Shown here in pieces: positions 59,406 to 64,000 of a stretch of 64,000 nt of DNA (the stretch's first letter is position 1; each line of letters starts with the position of its first letter). Source of the stretch: DATFDN01 sp963818885 (lineage in GTDB: Bacteria; Pseudomonadota; Alphaproteobacteria; Acetobacterales; Acetobacteraceae); NCBI GenBank assembly GCA_963818885.1, contig CAWFTP010000001.1, forward strand, positions 124,001 to 188,000, read 5' to 3'. The notes beneath the pieces are model-generated. The model was not told the origin of the DNA, made no database searches, and saw only the letters and a program-made list of their open reading frames with translations. A program made the position numbers and the translations under genes.

Positions 59406-59807
59406 GCGAACTCGGAACCTCGGCGCGATGATGAGTGGGCAGCGGAGCATCCTAGCCGCGCGGAAGCGGGCTCGCCAGCAAACCCGCGCCCTCAAGCTCG
59501 GCGATCAGCGGTTCCAGGTCGCACTGGTATTTCCGCCACCGCCCGATCCGCTCGGCATTGACCGGGCGGCGCACTGGGCGCGGCTCGCGGTACAGGCATC
59601 GAGCCGCCGGGCGTCCACGGCGACGGCGGGTGCGAATTCCAGTTGGTCACGCGTCGCCTGATCAGTTATGTAGCACACTGACACCGCTTTATCATCGGGC
59701 GTCCGTCACGTACGCCTGGGACCCGGCCACGCCCTTGGACACGGTCATGGAGACGCCAGGCAATGCGCCGGCAAGCACCGCCGCAGATAAACGGGGACGG
59801 TCCCGTG
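59406..59807. other. Gene-poor stretch between ftsK and the LuxR gene
   Basis: About 400 bases without an intact gene. The left part (59452-59595, minus strand) carries a sulfotransferase-like C-terminal remnant, listed separately. From 59600 the sequence becomes more A/T-rich toward the LuxR gene and presumably contains its promoter. No clear -35/-10 pair or operator was recognised. Confidence 0.5.
59452..59595 (-). pseudogene. Remnant of a sulfotransferase-type C-terminus
   Basis: Reading leftward, a frame encodes CLYREPRPVRRPVNAERIGR then WRKYQCDLEPLIAELEGAG, stopping at 59452. This matches the usual end of bacterial TPR/sulfotransferase proteins (Y..PV....IGRWR.Y...L.PLI..L). Upstream in this frame similarity is lost and only about 200 bases separate it from the LuxR gene, so the catalytic PAPS-binding domain is absent. 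It is likely the stump of a deleted gene. The family match is from a short motif. Confidence 0.4.
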
Positions 59808-60924
59808 ATGGATATTGTCGGTGCTATTTATGACACCGTGCTGGATCGAACAATTTGGCCAGACGTATTGAGAAGATTGTCGATTTTCATCAAGGGTGCC
59901 GCATCGACGGTTTTCTGGGAAGACCCGACGACGCTTCAAGGCGGCGTATATTTTCAGGATGGCGGAATCTCTCCCTACTATACAAGTCTTTATTTCAGCA
60001 AGTATATCCAATGGAGTCCAGATAACGATCCCGCGCTTCTTCTCGGATGTGGATGAGCCCCTCGCGACCGCCGACCTTGTGCCGTACGAGGAATTCCTGC
60101 GAACGCGGTTCTACCGCGAGTGGGCGCGGCCACAGGACCTGGTCGATTTCGTCAGCATCAATCTGGAAAGGACCGCTACTAAGGCCGCCACGTTCGGCGT
60201 CTTCCGCCACGCCCGCGACGGGCTCGTCGACGAGGCCGCGCGCCACCGGATGCGGCTGCTCGCGCCGCATCTCCGGCGGGCCGTGCTGATTTCCAAGGTG
60301 ATAGACTTCAAGCAGGACGAAGCGGGATTGCTCGCCCGGACGCTCGATGGGCTGCGCGCGGCGGTGATCCTGGTCGATGCCGGCGGGCGCATCGTTCACG
60401 CCAACACCGCCGGCCGTGCGCTCCTGCTGGAGGGTCATGTGGTGCGGTCCGTGAACGGCTCGCTTGCCGCGCCCGACCATCAGGCACACGCGCGCCTTCG
60501 CGGCGTTTTCCTCGCCGCCGCCGAAGGCGATGAAGCGATCGGCAGGAGGGGGATCGGGTTGCCCTTGCTGGGGAAGGACGGCGAGCGCTATGTCGCGCAC
60601 GCGCTGCCCTTGACGTCGCGCGCGTATCGGGAGGCGGGGCCGATCCGCGCCGCTTCCGCCGCGATCTTCATCCACAAGGCGAGCCTGGAAGCCCGGTCGC
60701 CGCCGGTCGCCATCGCCGAGGCGTATGGGCTGACGATGGCCGAGCTGCGCGTGCTGTTCGCCATCGTCGAAATCGGCGGCGTGCCGGAGGTCGCCGATGC
60801 GCTCGGAATCGCGGTCTCGACGGTCAGGACCCATCTCGGCCGGGTTTATGATAAGACCACCGCTGCCCGTCAGGCCGACCTCGTCAAGCTCGTCGCCGGC
60901 TTCTCCAGCTTCCTGATCTCCTGA
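59808..60924 (+). CDS. LuxR-family transcriptional regulator (frame break near 60032)
   Basis: About 371 residues. The C-terminus is a LuxR-type HTH (LTMAELRVLFAIVEIGGVPE, ADALGIAVSTVRTHLGRVYD, then KT.AARQADLVKLV). The middle has a PAS-like segment (AAVILVDAGGRIVHANTAGR). The first 75 residues (MDIVGAIYDTVLDRTIWPDV) are in another frame, joined at about 60030-60033 (GATCCCGCG, one C extra) to give DNDPRFFSDVDEP. The 5' quarter is clearly more A/T-rich than the rest. The signal sensed is unknown; neighbours suggest control of the unknown or PEP-CTERM genes, without proof. Confidence 0.75.
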
Positions 60925-60953
60925 GCCGCCGCCGACACCCCCACCTCTCCCAG

Positions 60954-60982
60954 CCTCTCCGTTCCCGAAGAGGGCGGAGAGG
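60954..60982. terminator. Hairpin after the LuxR gene (REP-like)
   Basis: CCTCTCCG ... CGGAGAGG, perfect eight-pair arms with a 13-base loop, 30 bases after the regulator stop. It may end transcription or belong to the CCTCTCC/GGAGAGG repeat type. Confidence 0.4.
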
Positions 60983-61149
60983 AGCTACTTATACCCGCCA
61001 TAATTCCTGACTCTGCGGAAGGAGGGGGATTTCTTTTTGCCCGCATCGGTCGAGCAGTTTTGCTTCACAGCAGACATGGGTTGGCGTCCGCGCGCGATAT
61101 ACAGCCCGCCACGGTTGATATGGTCACCGCGCGGGATTTCCGCTGCCGA

Positions 61150-61170
61150 CCCCAACCCCGGATGTTGGGG
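61150..61170. terminator. Hairpin downstream of the unknown Ig-like gene
   Basis: CCCCAAC-CCCGGAT-GTTGGGG, perfect seven-pair arms, about 50 bases past the stop of the leftward gene (61219). There is no T run, so termination is only possible. The remaining bases of 60925-61218 hold no gene that I can support. Confidence 0.35.
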
Positions 61171-61218
61171 CGACCTCCATGTCGCTCGACGTAATCCAGG
61201 GCATCGAGACCGCAGTGC

Positions 61219-62055
61219 TTAACCCTGCGGACAGAGCGTGAAGCTGATATCGGTCCCGAAGGAGAACGCCGTCAGCGCAAAGGTGCGGTGCTGCGGGTCG
61301 CTCTGTTGCTGGAGAGTGGCGGCGGACTGGATCAGTCCATCGATCAGCTGCGCGAACTGCGGGGCAATCTCATTCTCGACAATGTCGCTCATGAACGCCT
61401 GCGATAGCTTTTGCCCGAAATCGGTGCAGCCGGCGAGGTCCTGCAACCACGTCCAAGTTATGTGCACGTTAGTGTACGGCTGCACGGCGACCGACGACCC
61501 GTCAGCCGCCATCGCGATGCCGAGCTGGATGGCGATGTCCATGGTCGCATCGAACCAGTCGGGAACGTGCAGATCCAGCGGGATGGCGATGTTAGCGTAG
61601 CCGTCGAACGGAGTGACCGTGACGCCGCCGCCGCCCAGCGTGTACGAACTGCTCCCCGAGAACCGGTTGATGAGCTGCTGCTGCAGGGGCACGGTCACGA
61701 GGTTCGCCGGCGGCGTCAACGTCTGGCACCCCGATTGGTCGAGCGTGAGCGTCAGTGCCTTCAGGACGACCGACGCCAGTGGGCTGGTTGCGACCAGCTG
61801 GACTTCTGTCTGGGTCACCACAGTGATGGCGAGGGTACCGGAGGTGTCGACCTTCTGGCCGTTGACAATGATCGAGACCGGAAAATTGAGTTTGGGCGGC
61901 ACTGCTACCTGCCATGACAGGGTGATGGTGCCAAACGGCGTGACCGTGGTCGGGCTGGCCGCGAAGCTCACGACCTTAATCGTCTCTAGGAGTTGGTGTT
62001 GCAGCTTGGCTTCTATGTTGCCGTTGCCACCGCCACCATTCGGTCTGCGCGCCAT
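61219..62055 (-). CDS. Unknown protein with N-terminal Ig-like domain
   Basis: A 278-residue protein from ATG 62055 (MARRPNGGGGNGNIEAKLQH). It has no signal peptide. Residues 25-115 look like an immunoglobulin-type beta sandwich (VVSFAASPTTVTPFGTITLS, PVSIIVNGQKVDTSG, TQTEVQLVATSPLASVVLKA). Residues 120-225 are beta-rich with an amphipathic look (GGGGVTVTPFDGYANIAIPL, FDATMDIAIQLGIAM). The C-terminal third has a helix (AQLIDGLIQSAATLQQQ) and ends in FGTDISFTLCPQG. Third-position G/C bias is weaker than in neighbouring genes. I do not recognise the family. It is flanked by hairpins on both sides, perhaps transferred. Confidence 0.6.
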   Translation of the reverse strand: MARRPNGGGGNGNIEAKLQHQLLETIKVVSFAASPTTVTPFGTITLSWQVAVPPKLNFPVSIIVNGQKVDTSGTLAITVVTQTEVQLVATSPLASVVLKALTLTLDQSGCQTLTPPANLVTVPLQQQLINRFSGSSSYTLGGGGVTVTPFDGYANIAIPLDLHVPDWFDATMDIAIQLGIAMAADGSSVAVQPYTNVHITWTWLQDLAGCTDFGQKLSQAFMSDIVENEIAPQFAQLIDGLIQSAATLQQQSDPQHRTFALTAFSFGTDISFTLCPQG

Positions 62056-62109
62056 AGCACTGTCTCCTTGCTGGCTGGAAAGACCGTACCACAAATGGGA
62101 GAGCTTATA

Positions 62110-62141
62110 TTACCCCTCCGCCCCTGGGGGCGGAGGGGTAA
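62110..62141. repeat. Perfect 15-base-arm inverted repeat
   Basis: TTACCCCTCCGCCCC, then TG, then GGGGCGGAGGGGTAA: 15 perfect pairs around a two-base loop. It lies between the start side of the unknown Ig-like gene and the end of the PEP-CTERM gene (both leftward), so it probably terminates the PEP-CTERM transcript. Confidence 0.65.
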
Positions 62142-62220
62142 GGGGAGGTGGGGGAAGCACGAACGTCGGGTGCGTGGCGCGGGGCCGACGCGGCGAGGTG
62201 CCGTGCTGGGCGCGGCCGGG

Positions 62221-63050
62221 CTAAGCGGCCTTGCGGCGGACCAGGCCGAGACCGAGCAGGCCGGAGACCAGCAGGGCGAGGCTGGCGGGCTCGGGGACGG
62301 GTGGCGGGGGAGACGACAGCTCCGTGATCACGACCGAGCCATCGCCGAGGGCGTTCGCGACGCCGATCAGCGGGTTCAGGCCGGCGTCGAAGTTGCTGCC
62401 TCCGAAACCGCCTTGAAGGGGGGAGACTGGCCACCGCCGAAGCCGCCGCCGCCGCCGCCGCCAAGGAAGCCGCCGCCACCGCCGCCGCCAAGGCCGCCGT
62501 TGCCGCCAACGAGGCCACCCTGGCCGCCCGCGCCGCCGGTGATGAAGGAGGAGCCACCACCGCCACTACTACCGGCACCGCCGTCGACGAGCAGCCCGCC
62601 GCCGCCGCCGCCATCTCCGCCCTTGCCATTCGCGGGGAAGTTGACGGGGACGACGCCACCCGCACCGCCAGGGAACTGGCCACCACCTCCGCCGCCGCCC
62701 GCGATCACCAGCGGCGTGATGCCCGGTCCGACCACGAAGCTGCCGCCGCCGCTGCCGCCGCCGGCGACGTCGCTGAAACCGAAGTCGCCCGTGGCGCCGA
62801 CCAGGATGGTCAGCGCCTCGGTGCTGGCGAAGGTGAATGTGCCCGCGACCACGGCGCCCACGCCCCCGGAGACCCCGAGGCCGTCGAAGGCCCCGCCGCC
62901 GCCGCCGCCGCCGGTGGCCACGATGTCGTAGGTGCCGGGCGCCAGCGTCGGGGTGTAGAAACCGGGCGCGGTGAAGTCGAACAGCGGCGCCGCTGTTGCG
63001 GTCGCGGCGGTAAGCGCGACCATCGCGGCCGTCGTGGTGAATAGTTTCAT
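62221..63050 (-). CDS. Glycine-rich PEP-CTERM protein (frame break near 62420)
   Basis: About 276 residues. The signal peptide (MKLFTTTAAMVALTAATATA) is followed by a short adhesin-like part (FDFTAPGFYTPTLAPGTYDI). A very glycine-rich region follows (about residues 48-210, runs such as GGGGGGQFPGGAGG and GGNGGLGGGGGGG). In the uncorrected frame the protein stops at 62376. Restoring one C in the CCCCCC run at 62418-62423 gives GGFGGSNFDAGLNPLIGVAN and a full PEP-CTERM sorting signal: VPEPASLALLVSGLLG followed by LGLVRRKAA. Such proteins are cut at PEP by exosortase (XrtA), consistent with the XrtA-type locus at 1-6.9 kb. GGAGGAA precedes the ATG. Confidence 0.8.
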
Positions 63051-63289
63051 GGCGTTCCTCCATAATCCGATATCACGGAAGCTTGGCGCGCTTCCGCCGC
63101 CGCCGCGTCCCCCGATCGGAGGATGCGGCGGCTTGGGAAACCGGAGATTCGGGACGATCACGAGGTCGTTACTAGCCGAGGCGCGGCGATCCCGCCGGGC
63201 GCGGCGCGGGGCCGGAAGGAACCGGGTCCGCACGACCGCCACCGGGTAGCGCCTTCGCGCTTTTCCCCGCCGCATGATACTGCAGGGTT

Positions 63290-64000
63290 ATGACGGATCG
63301 GCTCGATGTCGCGGTCTGTGTCGTCGGCGCCGGGCCGGTCGGCGGCACCCTCGCCTGCCGTCTTGGCGCATCGGGCATCAGCACCGCCGTCATCGACCGC
63401 GCGCCGCTGCCGCCGATGGAGCATCCGGCGTTCGACGGCCGCGCCTACGCCGTCGCCGCCGGCTCCCGCCGCCTGTTGGAAGATGCCGGACTATGGGAAC
63501 GCCTCGCCGCCGGCGCCTGCCCGATCCTCGACATCAGGGTGAGCGACGGGCGGCTGGGCCGGCGGGCCTCGCCGCTGTTCCTGCATTTCGACCATAGCGG
63601 CGCCGGCGAGGCCGCCGGCCCGTTCGGCTTCATGGTTGAGGCGCGCGCCCTGCGGGTTTCGCTCAACGCCCATTTCGCGACGCTGCCCGCGCTGCGCGTC
63701 TTCGCGCCCGCCAAGGCAGACGTTGAGCGCACCCAAGCCGGCGCCACGGTGCGCATCGAGGGCGGGCCCACGATCGCCTGCCGCCTAGTCGTCGCTGCCG
63801 AGGGCCGCGAACTCGCCGCTGCGGGAGGCCGCCCGCATCCCGGTGACCCGCCTGCCTTACTCCCAAACCGGCATCGTCAGCGCGGTAGTCCACGAGCGTT
63901 CGCACCACAATGTCGCGCTCGAGCACTTCCTGCCCGCCGGTCCGTTCGCGCAACTGCCGATGGCGGCAAGTCCGGACGCCGAGGCGGGCGGCGCAGCCAA
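63290..64000 (+). CDS. UbiH/UbiF/VisC-family FAD-dependent monooxygenase (partial; frame break near 63809)
   Basis: The start ATG 63290 gives the dinucleotide-binding motif VAVCVVGAGPVGGTLACRLG and the AVIDRAPLPPMEHPAFDGRA segment with the R-x-Y/A-x-A.. pattern of aromatic hydroxylases. The second FAD motif begins LVVAAEGR. There one extra base (GGCCGCGAACTCG, about 63808-63811) shifts the frame, after which NSPLREAARIPVTRLPYSQT and VVHERSHHNVALEHFLPAGP follow to the window edge. It belongs to the group that hydroxylates the ubiquinone ring; which position cannot be told from the fragment. Confidence 0.8.
   Translation, partial: MTDRLDVAVCVVGAGPVGGTLACRLGASGISTAVIDRAPLPPMEHPAFDGRAYAVAAGSRRLLEDAGLWERLAAGACPILDIRVSDGRLGRRASPLFLHFDHSGAGEAAGPFGFMVEARALRVSLNAHFATLPALRVFAPAKADVERTQAGATVRIEGGPTIACRLVVAAEGRELAAAGGRPHPGDPPALLPNRHRQRGSPRAFAPQCRARALPARRSVRATADGGKSGRRGGRRSQ

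Noticed and set aside
61179..61241. A 20-codon frame (MSLDVIQGIETAVLNPADRA) before the unknown Ig-like gene's end
   Set aside because: Too short, no clear ribosome site, and it overlaps the stop region of the opposite gene.
61993..62931. A proline-rich frame opposite the PEP-CTERM gene
   Set aside because: It is the complement of the glycine-codon runs (GGC read as GCC/CCG), not an independent protein.

Overview
The window is GC-rich bacterial chromosome with strong G/C preference at third codon positions. It most likely comes from an alphaproteobacterium, and I lean to Acetobacterales/Rhodospirillales. Support comes from gene groups typical of that class: TrcR (DUF1013), DUF1192 and DUF465 proteins, CobS-CobT beside a J-domain protein and BolA, a ubiquinol-cytochrome c chaperone beside a DUF177 protein, and a HemC-HemD-mitofilin-HemY string facing TsaD. 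I see no rRNA, tRNA, CRISPR array or intact insertion sequence.

Layout. 1-6.9 kb is the edge of an exosortase (XrtA)-type exopolysaccharide locus. It holds an ExeA-like ATPase (cut by the window), an outer-membrane barrel, a tyrosine autokinase, a Wzz-like chain-length protein and a Wza-like export lipoprotein, all divergent from a sugar transferase. 6.9-15.8 kb holds BamE, a cytochrome bc1 chaperone, DUF177, CydDC, PurEK, TrcR and a SatP-like transporter. 15.8-22.5 kb holds CobST, a J-domain protein, BolA, an Lrp regulator, an RHH protein, an LLM oxidoreductase and an HPF/cold-shock fusion. 22.6-30.4 kb holds GalE, a broken Crp-like gene, a quinol NO reductase, a CoA-transferase, DUF488, NudC and an M20 peptidase. 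30.5-36.5 kb is a branched-chain-type ABC importer with two substrate-binding proteins and a fused double ATPase. 36.5-46 kb holds a biotin carboxylase, an acyl-CoA ligase, tetrapyrrole genes and TsaD. 46-54 kb holds sugar-nucleotide enzymes (PgmG, GalU), a J protein, a diaminopropionate lyase-like enzyme, malic enzyme and a sulfite-oxidase-like enzyme. 54-57 kb is a tandem pair of TPR-glycosyltransferase genes. 57-64 kb holds FtsK, a LuxR regulator, an unknown Ig-like protein, a glycine-rich PEP-CTERM protein and a UbiH-like monooxygenase (cut by the window).

The most biologically coherent theme is surface export. The XrtA-type polysaccharide locus at the left, GalE/PgmG/GalU for sugar nucleotides, the TPR-glycosyltransferases and a PEP-CTERM substrate at the right could all feed one envelope/exopolysaccharide system.

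The most important technical observation is that at least 17 single reading-frame breaks affect 14 genes, including essential ones (ftsK, tsaD, hemD). In every case the protein continues cleanly in another frame. This looks like base-level sequence error more than gene decay, so the affected genes are annotated here across the break with the site stated. The one pair that can be compared inside the window, the tandem TPR genes, differs at the break by a single G in a G run.
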